NCBI GenBank assembly: GCA_031363085.1
Contig: JANLTU010000163.1
Span: forward strand, 1-47,626
Reading direction: 5' to 3'
DNA from: UBA6921 sp031363085
GTDB lineage: Bacteria > Pseudomonadota > Gammaproteobacteria > SG8-11
Length of the DNA stretch: 47,626 bases
Part shown: positions 18,462-26,779 of the stretch, in pieces
How the letters are laid out: each line of letters begins with the position of its first letter
Numbering within the stretch: the first letter of the stretch is position 1
Position numbers and translations under genes: made by a program
Notes under the pieces: model-generated
What the model was told of the DNA's origin: nothing
What the model saw: the letters and a program-made list of their open reading frames with translations, nothing else
Databases searched by the model: none

Positions 18462-19232
18462 ATGCACGCTATGCACGCCAATAAACCCAAAGCCAATACT
18501 CCCAATTTCACCGTACAAATTGTTCACCTCGAAGGTCCGCGTCGCGGACAGATCGATGAGATCAATAAAGAGCGCATCAGCGTGGGCCGCAATCCGGACA
18601 GCGATGTGGTGTTCCCCAAAGACCTGCGGATTATTTCGCGCCGTCACGCCGAGATTTTTAATTTAGGCGGGCTCTTCCTGTTAAAGAATTTGAGCAAAAA
18701 TGGCTGCTTCGTCAATGGGCAACCCACGCAGATTAAATATTTGCAGCAAGGCGATATCTTCACCTTCGCCGAAGGCGGCCCCCGGGCGCGGTTTCAATAT
18801 TCCCCGCAAGCCGGCATCGCTGCGCAGCCGAAATTTTCCTATACAACGCAACTGCCGGCCGACAGCGGGCGCGAAAGCGCACGCTTCACGATTCAATTCG
18901 GCATCAATATTAAATCGCTGAAACAAACCGACGTGAGTTTGGGCAGCGCGCCGGATTGCGACTTCGTCCTGAGCCATCCGAACGTGCTGCCCAAGCATGC
19001 GCAGGTCTACGTACACGCCGGCAAATACTATTTGCGCAACCTGAGCCAAAAACAAGCCACCCTGCTCAACGGTCGTCCGCTGGCAAAAGAAACGCCGCTG
19101 CAAAGCAAAGACGTGATTGGGCTGGGCACCGGGGGGCCGCAGTTGCAATATCTGGGCGCGGGTTGCTTGGCGGAAGTGCGCGAACGACCGCTGCCGAAAA
19201 TTCGCAAGCGCCTGCCGCCCGGCGCCTGCTGA
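18462..19232 (+). CDS. Protein with two FHA domains
   Basis: 256 residues. The first FHA domain (about 15–110) has the hallmark order GRNPDSDVVF, ISRRHAEI and LSKNGCFVNG. The second (about 140–235) reads GSAPDCDFVL, LPKHAQVYV and LSQKQATLLNG and has lost the canonical GR and SxxH residues, so it may not bind phosphothreonine. FHA modules recognise phosphothreonine, usually in Ser/Thr kinase or secretion-system signalling, but no kinase or T6SS gene is nearby. The ATG at 18462 lacks a strong ribosome site, and a second in-frame ATG lies at 18471. The region 18222–18461 upstream holds no gene. Confidence 0.87.
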   Translation: MHAMHANKPKANTPNFTVQIVHLEGPRRGQIDEINKERISVGRNPDSDVVFPKDLRIISRRHAEIFNLGGLFLLKNLSKNGCFVNGQPTQIKYLQQGDIFTFAEGGPRARFQYSPQAGIAAQPKFSYTTQLPADSGRESARFTIQFGINIKSLKQTDVSLGSAPDCDFVLSHPNVLPKHAQVYVHAGKYYLRNLSQKQATLLNGRPLAKETPLQSKDVIGLGTGGPQLQYLGAGCLAEVRERPLPKIRKRLPPGAC

Positions 19233-19282
19233 GCGCCGGCTTTTAGAGCGATCTTCCTAGCAAATTAGCAGTGAACCGGCTC

Positions 19283-19849
19283 TCAGGCTTTGGGCAGAGT
19301 TACACCACGCTGAGCTTGATATTTTCCGCCGCGATCTTTGTACGAGGTGGTGCACACTTCGTCGGATTCCAGAAAAATGAACTGTGCGACGCCTTCGTTG
19401 GCGTAAATCTTTGCCGGCAGCGGTGTGGTGTTGGAAAACTCTAAAGTGACATGACCTTCCCATTCCGGCTCCAGCGGCGTGACGTTAACGATGATGCCGC
19501 AGCGTGCGTAGGTGGACTTGCCCAGGCAAATCGTCAGCACGTTGCGCGGGATGCGCAGATATTCGACGGTACGCGCCAGTGCAAACGAGTTGGGCGGGAT
19601 GATGCAGACGTCGGCTTTCACATCGACAAAACTTTTAGCGTCGAAATTTTTCGGGTCGACAATGGTGGAATTGATGTTAGTGAAGATTTTGAATTCGTCG
19701 GCGCAGCGCACGTCGTAGCCATAGCTCGACGTGCCGTAAGAAATCAGCTTGCCCTTGTCGGAAGCGCGCACTTGCCCCGCTTCAAACGGCTCGATCATGC
19801 CGTGTTCTTGTGCCATGCGGCGAATCCATTGGTCGGATTTAATGGACAT
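19283..19849 (-). CDS. dcd: dCTP deaminase
   Basis: 188 residues, the usual length of bacterial Dcd. The N-terminus MSIKSDQWIRRMAQEHGMIE, the motif GKSTYARCGIIVNVTPLEPE with the catalytic Arg/Glu region, and the C-terminal YQAQRGVTLPKA are characteristic. The trimeric cytosolic enzyme deaminates dCTP to dUTP, feeding dTMP synthesis through dUTPase. It follows apbC on the minus strand with a 61-base spacer that contains a strong palindrome (19870–19898). The metG/apbC/dcd grouping is a common gammaproteobacterial arrangement. Confidence 0.96.
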   Translation of the reverse strand: MSIKSDQWIRRMAQEHGMIEPFEAGQVRASDKGKLISYGTSSYGYDVRCADEFKIFTNINSTIVDPKNFDAKSFVDVKADVCIIPPNSFALARTVEYLRIPRNVLTICLGKSTYARCGIIVNVTPLEPEWEGHVTLEFSNTTPLPAKIYANEGVAQFIFLESDEVCTTSYKDRGGKYQAQRGVTLPKA

Positions 19850-19869
19850 GCGGACTCCGGCGGCTAGGG

Positions 19870-19898
19870 TGGGTTAGGCGCATGCGCAGCCTAACCCA
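19870..19898. repeat. Palindrome between apbC and dcd
   Basis: TGGGTTAGGC and GCCTAACCCA form a perfect 10-bp inverted repeat around GCATGCGCA. It lies 12 bases beyond the apbC stop and 20 bases before the dcd start, so it would form a stable hairpin in a joint transcript. No U-tract follows in either direction, arguing against an intrinsic terminator. The GGGTTAGGC type of palindrome is, from memory, a common intergenic repeat in proteobacteria. Confidence 0.6.
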
Positions 19899-19910
19899 GC
19901 ATCATTCTGG

Positions 19911-21002
19911 CTAGGTATTTTGAATCACGATCTTTGGGAACTTCGAGCTGAAGTCTTTCGCCTGCATCGACAGCTTTGCGGCAACGCGCCGCGCGATGTC
20001 GCGGTAGATGTGGGCGATGCGGCCGTCGGGCTCGGCGGCCACGGTGGGTTTACCGCCGTCGGTCTGCACGCGAATGCTCATCTCCAGGGGCAGCGCGCCC
20101 AGCAACGGCACCTTGTTGTCCGACGCCATGCGTTGTCCACCGCCGGTGCCGAAGATGTGTTCTTCGTGGCCGCACTTGCTGCAAATGTGCGTGCTCATGT
20201 TCTCGACAATCCCGAGCACGCGCACGTCGACCTTCTCGAACATCTTCAAACCTTTGATGGCGTCGAGCAGCGCGATGTCTTGCGGCGTGGTCACGATCAC
20301 GGCACCGCTGACCGGGACCTTTTGCGCCAGCGTCAGTTGAATGTCGCCGGTACCGGGCGGCAGATCGATGACTAGATAATCCAGTTCGTTCCAGCGCGTG
20401 TCGTTGAGCAATTGCGTGAGCGCCTGCGTCACCATCGGGCCACGCCAGATCATCGGCGTGTCCTGGTCGACCAGAAAACCGATCGACATGACTTGCAGGT
20501 TGTAGGAATTCACCGGATCAAGCGAACGGCCGTCGCTGGATTCGGGCTTGGCATTCATCACGCCCAGCATGCGCGGCTGGCTGGGGCCGTAAATATCGGC
20601 ATCCAAAATGCCGACACGCGCGCCCTCGACCGACAGAGCCAGGGCCAGATTCACCGCCACGGTGCTCTTGCCGACGCCGCCTTTGCCCGACGCCACCGCG
20701 ATGATGTTCTTCACACCGGTGATCGGCTTCACGCCTTTTTGCACCGTGTGCGACACGATGTTGCTGGTCATATTCACCGTCACACCGGTCACGCCGGCCA
20801 CGGACTTGACATTATCTTTGATCTTGGCGATCAACGTGTCGCGGTACCCGGCGGCCGGAAATCCAAGCTGCACATCCACGGTGATATTGCCGCCGTCGAC
20901 GACAATATTTTTTACCGTGTTGGCGGCGAGCAAATCTTTTTCCAGATAGGGATCGACATACTGCTTCAACGCGGTTTCAATCTGCGCCCGGGTTACGCTC
21001 AT
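19911..21002 (-). CDS. apbC: Iron-sulfur cluster carrier ApbC (Mrp/NBP35 family)
   Basis: 363 residues. The N-terminal DUF59/MIP18-like domain (about 1–85) is followed by a P-loop ATPase with the deviant Walker A GKGGVGKST. YGPSQPRMLG and LVIDLPPGTGDIQ come next, then a CxxC pair in HICSKCGHEEHIFGTGG that carries a bridging 4Fe-4S cluster in the homodimer. It acts as a cytosolic Fe-S carrier. GAGGAG lies eight bases upstream of the ATG at 21002. The gene is divergent from metG, with 165 bases between them, and precedes dcd on the same strand. Confidence 0.95.
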   Translation of the reverse strand: MSVTRAQIETALKQYVDPYLEKDLLAANTVKNIVVDGGNITVDVQLGFPAAGYRDTLIAKIKDNVKSVAGVTGVTVNMTSNIVSHTVQKGVKPITGVKNIIAVASGKGGVGKSTVAVNLALALSVEGARVGILDADIYGPSQPRMLGVMNAKPESSDGRSLDPVNSYNLQVMSIGFLVDQDTPMIWRGPMVTQALTQLLNDTRWNELDYLVIDLPPGTGDIQLTLAQKVPVSGAVIVTTPQDIALLDAIKGLKMFEKVDVRVLGIVENMSTHICSKCGHEEHIFGTGGGQRMASDNKVPLLGALPLEMSIRVQTDGGKPTVAAEPDGRIAHIYRDIARRVAAKLSMQAKDFSSKFPKIVIQNT

Positions 21003-21167
21003 AAAATTCTCTCCTCGTGACTCAAAGTCTTAAAGTGCTGGGATTCTACACAACTCGCGCCGTGCTGACATTCTCCCATTAGGGGGTGTTCCGGATGGGT
21101 AGCAAGGGATTCGGTTAACTGTTAATTTAGTGCGCCCAACGACCGACCCGATAAATTCATACGAACT

Positions 21168-23219
21168 ATGGCCGAACCCCGTAAAATCCTGGTGACCTCC
21201 GCCCTGCCCTATGCCAATGGCTCCCTGCATCTGGGACATATGGTCGAGCAGATTCAAACCGACATCTGGGTACGTTTCCAAAAAATGCAAGGGCACGATG
21301 TCCTTTATGTGTGCGCCGACGACACCCACGGCACGTCCATCATGTTGCGCGCGCAGAGCGAAGGCATCACACCGGAACAATTGATTGATCGGGTCAGCGC
21401 CGAGCATCAGCGCGACTCGGCCGATTTTGGCATCGGTTTTGACAATTACTACAGCACGCACTCGCCGGAAAATCGCGAATTCGCCGCGCTCATGTACACC
21501 CGCCTGCGCGACGCCGGACACGTCGCGCGCCGCACCGTGAAACAAGCCTATGATCCGGTCAAGAATATGTTTCTGCCGGATCGTTTTATCAAGGGCGACT
21601 GCCCCAAGTGCAGCGCCAAGGGCCAATACGGCGATGCCTGCGAAGTGTGCGGCTCGACCTATGCGCCGACCGAATTGAAAAACCCGGTATCGGTGCTCTC
21701 GGGGGTGGCGCCGATTGAAAAGGAGTCGGAGCATTACTTTTTCAAGCTGGGCGATTTCGAAGCGATGTTGCGCGAGTGGTTGTTCCCGCGCGAACACAAA
21801 GACGAACGCGACATTCACGTGCAACCGGAAGTCGCCAACAAGCTGGACGAGTGGTTCGACGCCGGCCTGAGAGACTGGGACATCTCACGTGACGCGCCCT
21901 ATTTTGGCTTTGAAATCCCCGACGCCCCGGGCAAATATTTCTACGTGTGGCTGGACGCCCCCATCGGCTACATGGCGAGTTTCCAGAATTTTTGCACGCG
22001 CAGCGGGCAGCACTTTGAAGACTACTGGGGCAAAGACAGCCAGGCTGAGCTGTACCATTTCATCGGCAAAGACATTTTATATTTCCACGCGCTGTTCTGG
22101 CCGGCGATGCTGGAGGGTGCTGGGTTTCGCAAACCGACTGCGGTATACGCGCACGGCTTTCTGACCGTGAACGGACAAAAAATGTCGAAGTCGCGCGGCA
22201 CGTTCATTAATGCGCGCACGTATCTCGATCATCTCAACCCGGAATATTTGCGTTATTACTACGCCGCTAAACTTGGGCCGGGGGTCGACGACATTGATCT
22301 GAACATGGACGACTTCAGCGCACGCATCAACAGCAACTTGGTTGGAAAATATGTCAACATCGCCGCCCGCTCAGCCAGTTTTATCGCCCAGCAGTTCGAA
22401 GGCCAGTTGGCCGGCGAGCCCGCGCAACCGGAATTGCTGAAACAAACACAAGCAGCCGCAAGCCCTATCGCCAAACTTTACGACCAACGCGAATTCTGCG
22501 AGGCGATGCGCCAAGTAATGCTGCTTGCCGATCTGGCCAATGAATTTGTCGATACGCACAAGCCGTGGGCGCTCGCCAAGGATCCAACACAGCGTGCGCA
22601 TCTGCACCAAGTGTGCACTACTAGTTTGAATTTGTTTCGCCTGCTCACGCTGTATTTAAAACCGGTATTGCCGAAGCTGACGCGCCAAGCTGAGCAGTTT
22701 TTGAACATCGCACCACTCACTTGGGCGGATGCGGGCGCAGTGTTGACTAATCACCGTGTGAATACGTTTCAACATCTTGCAGCCCGTGTTGATCCAAAAC
22801 AAATCGCAGCACTGCTCGACGCCGCCAAAGAAAATTTAAAACCCGCCACCTCGCCAGCAGCACACCAAAATGCTCAAAGCGAAGCCCTTAAACCCGAAAT
22901 CAGCATCGACGATTTCAACAAAATCGACCTGCGCATCGCACGCATCGTCAAAGCGGCTTACGTGGAAGGCGCGGACAAATTGCTGCAACTTACCGTCGAT
23001 GTCGGCGGCGAGCAGCGCAATATTTTCGCCGGCATCCGCAGTGCTTACGAGCCCAAGGATCTGGAAGGCCGCTACACCGTGGTGGTCGCCAATCTGGCAC
23101 CGCGCAAAATGAAATTCGGCTTGTCCGAAGGCATGGTACTGGCGGCCGGGCCGGGCGGCAAAGAGCTGTGGATATTATCGCCCGACAGCGGCGCGCAACC
23201 CGGCATGCGGGTGAAGTAA
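21168..23219 (+). CDS. metG: Methionyl-tRNA synthetase
   Basis: 683 residues, the length of the long dimeric form. The class I signature HLGH is in GSLHLGHMVEQ, and KMSKS in NGQKMSKSRGTF. The zinc knuckle has four Cys in CPKCSAKGQYGDACEVCG. After an Ala/Gln-rich linker (about 545–575), the C-terminal tRNA-binding OB domain reads FNKIDLRIARIVKAAYVEGA and extends to the end. It charges initiator and elongator tRNA-Met. The ATG at 21168 was chosen because the conserved start (AEPRKILVTSALPYANG) follows directly. pmbA follows 62 bases after the stop. Confidence 0.97.
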   Translation: MAEPRKILVTSALPYANGSLHLGHMVEQIQTDIWVRFQKMQGHDVLYVCADDTHGTSIMLRAQSEGITPEQLIDRVSAEHQRDSADFGIGFDNYYSTHSPENREFAALMYTRLRDAGHVARRTVKQAYDPVKNMFLPDRFIKGDCPKCSAKGQYGDACEVCGSTYAPTELKNPVSVLSGVAPIEKESEHYFFKLGDFEAMLREWLFPREHKDERDIHVQPEVANKLDEWFDAGLRDWDISRDAPYFGFEIPDAPGKYFYVWLDAPIGYMASFQNFCTRSGQHFEDYWGKDSQAELYHFIGKDILYFHALFWPAMLEGAGFRKPTAVYAHGFLTVNGQKMSKSRGTFINARTYLDHLNPEYLRYYYAAKLGPGVDDIDLNMDDFSARINSNLVGKYVNIAARSASFIAQQFEGQLAGEPAQPELLKQTQAAASPIAKLYDQREFCEAMRQVMLLADLANEFVDTHKPWALAKDPTQRAHLHQVCTTSLNLFRLLTLYLKPVLPKLTRQAEQFLNIAPLTWADAGAVLTNHRVNTFQHLAARVDPKQIAALLDAAKENLKPATSPAAHQNAQSEALKPEISIDDFNKIDLRIARIVKAAYVEGADKLLQLTVDVGGEQRNIFAGIRSAYEPKDLEGRYTVVVANLAPRKMKFGLSEGMVLAAGPGGKELWILSPDSGAQPGMRVK

Positions 23220-23281
23220 TCACGACCCGGCGTAAAAGCAGCGCCGACGCGAATAATCAACCTCACATTGGAAGCGACGAA

Positions 23282-24619
23282 ATGACCACGCGTGACGACA
23301 CCGATTTGCAATCCATCCAAAAGCTGGTGCACAACCTGCTCGACGAAGCGCGTGCGCAAGGCGCAAGCGCAGCGGAAGCCGCAGTGAGCATGGGCTCGGG
23401 GCTCAACGTCACGGTGCGCATGGGTGCGGTTGAAACGGTGGAATACAATCGCGACAAGGGTCTGGGCGTGACCGTTTATTTTGGGCAACGCAAAGGCTCG
23501 GCCAGCACCACCGACTTCGAAGCGGCCGCTGTGAAAGAAACCGTGGCCGCCGCCTGCGCGATTGCCAAATACACTGCCGAAGATGATTGCTCGGGCCTTG
23601 CCGATGCGAACCTGATGGCACGCGCTATTCCTGACCTGGAGCTATTTTTTCCGTGGACGATCAACGCCGATCAGGCCATCATGCTGGCGCGCAATTGCGA
23701 AGACGCGGCGCGTGCGGTCGACAAGCGCATCACCAATTCCGAAGGCGCCACCGTGTCGAGCCAGCAAGGCGCACGCGTGTATGCCAACAGTCACGGCTTC
23801 GTCGGCGCCTACCCGACCACGCGTCACAGCGTGAGCTGCTGCGTGATCGGGCAAGACGGCGAAGTCATGCAGCGCGACTACTGGTATAGCAGCGCGCGCG
23901 ATGCCGGCGACATGCAAGACGCCGCCGCCATCGGCACCCTCGCCGCGCAACGCACCTTGCGGCGCCTCAACGGTCGACGCTTGAGCACGCGGCAGGCACC
24001 GGTAATTTTTGAAGCCGATGTTGCCGGCAGCGTGCTGGGCAGCTTCGTTTCGGCGATCCGCGGCGGCAACTTGTACCGCAAGTCGACATTTTTGCTCGAC
24101 AGCCTCGGCACACAGGTATTTCCTGCCTGGCTGTCGTTGCACGAAGACCCGTACATCAAAAAAGGTCTGGCGAGCGCACCGTTCGACAACGAAGGCGTGG
24201 CCACCCACGCCCACGATCTGGTACGCGACGGCGTGGTGAAGAGCTACGTGCTTGACAGTTACGCGGCGCGCAAACTCGGCATGCAGACCACCGGCAATGC
24301 CGGCGGCACGCACAACTTGATCGTGTCACACGGCGAGCGGGATCTAAACGCGCTGTTGCGCCAGATGGACACCGGCTTGTTGGTGACCGAGCTGCTCGGC
24401 CACGGCGTGAACCTGACCAACGGCGACTACTCGCGCGGTGCCAGCGGCTTTTGGGTGGAACGCGGCGAAATCCAATACCCGGTGGAAGAAATCACCATCG
24501 CCGGCAATCTCAAAACCATGTTCCAGAACATCGTGGCGATTGCCAACGACGTCGACCTGCGCAAGAACCTGCGCACCGGTTCGCTGTTGATCGAGCGCAT
24601 GACGATTGCCGGTGAATAG
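23282..24619 (+). CDS. pmbA: Metalloprotease PmbA (TldE)
   Basis: 445 residues from the ATG at 23282, preceded by GGAAG about eight bases upstream. A longer in-frame start at 23168 would overlap metG and is rejected. The sequence matches the TldD/PmbA family throughout: TVRMGAVETVEYNRDKGLGV near the start, EGVATHAHDLVRDGVVKSYV in the middle and TNGDYSRGASGFWVERGEIQ toward the end. PmbA forms a heterodimer with TldD, which carries the HExxxH metal site. Together they process small peptides such as microcin B17 and degrade CcdA. tldD itself is not in the window. Confidence 0.95.
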   Translation: MTTRDDTDLQSIQKLVHNLLDEARAQGASAAEAAVSMGSGLNVTVRMGAVETVEYNRDKGLGVTVYFGQRKGSASTTDFEAAAVKETVAAACAIAKYTAEDDCSGLADANLMARAIPDLELFFPWTINADQAIMLARNCEDAARAVDKRITNSEGATVSSQQGARVYANSHGFVGAYPTTRHSVSCCVIGQDGEVMQRDYWYSSARDAGDMQDAAAIGTLAAQRTLRRLNGRRLSTRQAPVIFEADVAGSVLGSFVSAIRGGNLYRKSTFLLDSLGTQVFPAWLSLHEDPYIKKGLASAPFDNEGVATHAHDLVRDGVVKSYVLDSYAARKLGMQTTGNAGGTHNLIVSHGERDLNALLRQMDTGLLVTELLGHGVNLTNGDYSRGASGFWVERGEIQYPVEEITIAGNLKTMFQNIVAIANDVDLRKNLRTGSLLIERMTIAGE

Positions 24620-24741
24620 CGACATGTTGGTGCGCCCAGGCGCCGAAATGCTGACGCTGGTGCGTCAATAATCCGTACGCACGCACTGCGGCCAAGTGAA
24701 AATTCCGCGTGGTGATGCGATTTCCGTACTTAGATAAAAGC

Positions 24742-24757
24742 TGGCATAGCCCGTGCA
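24742..24757 (+). promoter_or_regulatory. Candidate sigma-54 promoter (−24/−12)
   Basis: TGGCATAGCCCGTGCA matches the TGGCAYR-N4-TTGCA consensus at 13 or 14 of the defined positions. The invariant GG (24743–24744) and GC (24755–24756) have the exact 10-base gap required. The expected start site, 12 bases beyond the C of GC, is about 24768. That is the first base before the three-hairpin RNA described next. There is no protein gene downstream on this strand until 25335. No enhancer-binding site was identified. Confidence 0.5.
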
Positions 24758-24767
24758 AAAACATTTT

Positions 24768-24864
24768 TGTTACGTTTCCTCCCCCGGTAACGTAACCGTG
24801 GTGCCCTTTCCCCAAAGGACCCACACCCCCTCCTTGGGGCGAGCAGTCGGCGCCCCACTTTTTT
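24768..24864 (+). ncRNA. Candidate small RNA with C-rich loops
   Basis: About 97 nt between the −24/−12 element and a terminator. Hairpin 1 is a perfect 8-bp stem, GTTACGTT with AACGTAAC (24769–24796), and its loop is TCCTCCCCCGGT. Hairpin 2 (24798–24824) pairs GTGG/CCAC and CCTTT/AAAGG around a CCCC loop. A single-stranded ACCCCCTCCTT linker follows. Hairpin 3 is the terminator. Exposed C-rich loops, including CCUCC that can pair with Shine-Dalgarno sequences, recall Xanthomonas sX13 and other C-rich small RNAs. Homology is not claimed. It lies between pmbA and the convergent SemiSWEET gene. It could instead be the 3' UTR of pmbA or a processed product of it. Confidence 0.55.
24836..24864 (+). 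terminator. Intrinsic terminator
   Basis: GGGGCG and CGCCCC form a 6-bp GC stem around a 9-base loop, followed after AC by six consecutive T. It ends the candidate small RNA (or the pmbA transcript) and runs two bases into the convergent SemiSWEET stop codon. Confidence 0.75.
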
Positions 24865-25117
24865 ATTTATAGCGGAATTTCAGCCCCAGAATCACCAAAG
24901 CAAACATCAGTGTGACGACATTGGAAACAATAATCGGCACCGAATCGATCATGATTCCGTAGACCAGCCACAACAGCAGCCCCACGCTGAACAAGATAAA
25001 CATGCCGTAAGAAATATCGTGCGTGGACTTACTGCGCCAGGTCTTGACGACCTGGGGCACAAACGCAATCGTGGTAAGCGTGCCGGCGATCATGCCAAGC
25101 ACATCAGGCAGCATCAT
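24863..25117 (-). CDS. SemiSWEET family sugar transporter
   Basis: 84 residues with three membrane helices, the single triple-helix-bundle unit of bacterial SemiSWEETs, which dimerise in the inner membrane to carry small sugars. The PQ-loop motif is in FVPQVVKTWRSKSTHDIS in the first helix and following loop. The later helices are GMFILFSVGLLLWLVYGIMI and IVSNVVTLMFALVILGL. The substrate cannot be deduced. Two adjacent ATG codons (25115–25117 and 25112–25114) can both serve as start. The gene is convergent with the candidate small RNA. Confidence 0.88.
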   Translation of the reverse strand: MMLPDVLGMIAGTLTTIAFVPQVVKTWRSKSTHDISYGMFILFSVGLLLWLVYGIMIDSVPIIVSNVVTLMFALVILGLKFRYK

Positions 25118-25334
25118 GGATGAGTATCCGCAGGTTGAGTCCGAGCGGCATTCTATACGTATCGAGAGTGCTCGACATCCATGCGCGATACCTTACACAC
25201 TGTATGCAGGCGCAGACCAGAACAAGCTCTAAAGTTTTTCATCAGCCTCCCGACAGAGTGGTATCGAAAAAACCGTCCACCACACAACGCCGCACGCAGC
25301 CGCGCCGCCACAATCCAAATACAAAGGACACGCA

Positions 25335-26717
25335 ATGAAACCTACTTTCAAATTTGCCGCCTTATCGATGCTGTGTGCCAACGCATTCGCAACGCCGATT
25401 TATCATCCGTCCGGGCCGAATCTGACTTACGGCGCGGTGAGCAATAACCAGTCGATCATCTCCAACGTGACCAATCCGGCGGCCGGCGCTGCGGTGTTTA
25501 CCAAGGAGGATAGCCAGTATCGCTTTGGAATTTTGAGCTCCATCGGCGCCGGCTACGAATTCGGGCAAGTGGATAATCTTTATAAAGAAGTCGATGCTGC
25601 GCAAGCGACCTTGAAGGCTAGCCAATCGGTTAACTTTTCGGTTGTTTGTACCGGCACGGCAAGCACAAACGCCTCTTTGTGCGCCAACGCCGTCGCACTT
25701 AGTTTAAATACCAACATATTTGCGCCGGTGAACAACGTGCTAAATACATTTCAGAAAGATGGTTATGTGTCTGCGTTTGTTTCCGGGCACGTCCCGCTCA
25801 TGCCCTTTGTAATTTCACATAAGGGACTGGGCGGAAGTTTTGTGCTCGACGCGAATTTCAGCGCTATCGGGAACATGACCTTCCTTTCTGATCCTGTCGC
25901 GCTCCAGGGCAGTGATGTGCTGGCCGCCGTTCAAGCCTATATCACAGCAGGGAATACTTCAGCACCGTTTAACATTGCTTTGTCCGACACTTCCACCGAC
26001 AGCACCCTGCTGGTCAAAGCAGCGGCCATCGCTGAACTTGCACTGGGCTACAGCCGCCCGGTGTTCAATTCCGATGCCGGTGAGTTGACGGCGGGAATGC
26101 GGGCCAAGTATTACAAAGTGGGCTTATCACGCGCGGCGCAACGTTTGCTTGCCGCCAAAGGCGCCAAAAAAACCTTCGATGCGAATAAAGATTATGTCGA
26201 GCAATCCGGACTTGGACTCGACGCAGGCGCATTGTGGATCAGCAAATATTACCGCGTCGGCGCCTGGGTCGATAACATCAATAAACCCAGCTTCAAGTTC
26301 AACGACGTGGACGTGACCGGCTACACCGATGCCAGCATAAAAGCGGAGCTCTCCAAAAGCGCCACGTACGACATGGACACGCAACTGCATCTCGAAACCG
26401 CACTGTATACCGAAAGTCAAAACTGGGTGATTAACGTTGGTGTGGATGCCAATGCGATAAAAGACCCCGTCGGCAACGATTACCAATGGGGCACGCTCAG
26501 CGCCGGTTATGCCACCGACAGTTGGTGGATACCGGGATTTCGTGTCGGTTATCGCGCCAATCTGGCCGGCACAAAACTGAGCTACATGACCGGTGGCCTG
26601 ACTCTGTTTAAGAGCGTCACGCTCGACTTGGCGTACAGTCTGGACTCAGTCAAACTCGATGGCGACAAAGTGCCGCGCAGTTTCATGGCAAATATCGGCG
26701 TAGAACTGTCGTTTTGA
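25335..26717 (+). CDS. TraF-like outer-membrane protein (1)
   Basis: 460 residues with a short signal peptide (MKPTFKFAALSMLCANAFAT). The mature N-terminus HPSGPNLTYGAVSNNQSIIS and NPAAGAAVFTKEDSQYRFGI resembles the family annotated 'conjugal transfer protein TraF' (TraF_2). That family is a beta-barrel, FadL-like outer-membrane group, not the thioredoxin TraF of F plasmids. The C-terminus alternates hydrophobic and polar residues and ends in Phe (FMANIGVELSF), as expected for a barrel assembled by the BAM complex. There are no conjugation genes nearby, so the family name should not be read as function. AAAGGA lies about nine bases upstream of the ATG. A shorter relative is convergent downstream. 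Confidence 0.65.
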   Translation: MKPTFKFAALSMLCANAFATPIYHPSGPNLTYGAVSNNQSIISNVTNPAAGAAVFTKEDSQYRFGILSSIGAGYEFGQVDNLYKEVDAAQATLKASQSVNFSVVCTGTASTNASLCANAVALSLNTNIFAPVNNVLNTFQKDGYVSAFVSGHVPLMPFVISHKGLGGSFVLDANFSAIGNMTFLSDPVALQGSDVLAAVQAYITAGNTSAPFNIALSDTSTDSTLLVKAAAIAELALGYSRPVFNSDAGELTAGMRAKYYKVGLSRAAQRLLAAKGAKKTFDANKDYVEQSGLGLDAGALWISKYYRVGAWVDNINKPSFKFNDVDVTGYTDASIKAELSKSATYDMDTQLHLETALYTESQNWVINVGVDANAIKDPVGNDYQWGTLSAGYATDSWWIPGFRVGYRANLAGTKLSYMTGGLTLFKSVTLDLAYSLDSVKLDGDKVPRSFMANIGVELSF

Positions 26718-26733
26718 GAAATATTAAAGTGGG

Positions 26734-26779
26734 CCGGATGCTTCGGGAACGTGGCATCCGGTCTTGGCATTATTTTTTT
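26734..26779. terminator. Hairpin between two convergent outer-membrane genes
   Basis: CCGGATGC (26734–26741) and GCATCCGG (26754–26761) form a perfect 8-bp stem. A run of seven T follows at 26773–26779, but 11 bases from the stem, which is longer than usual. It may serve the plus-strand gene that ends at 26717. Confidence 0.4.

Noticed and set aside
25335..26717. Conjugative-transfer function suggested by the TraF name
   Set aside because: No relaxase, coupling protein or other tra gene is present; TraF_2 proteins are chromosomal outer-membrane proteins in many bacteria.
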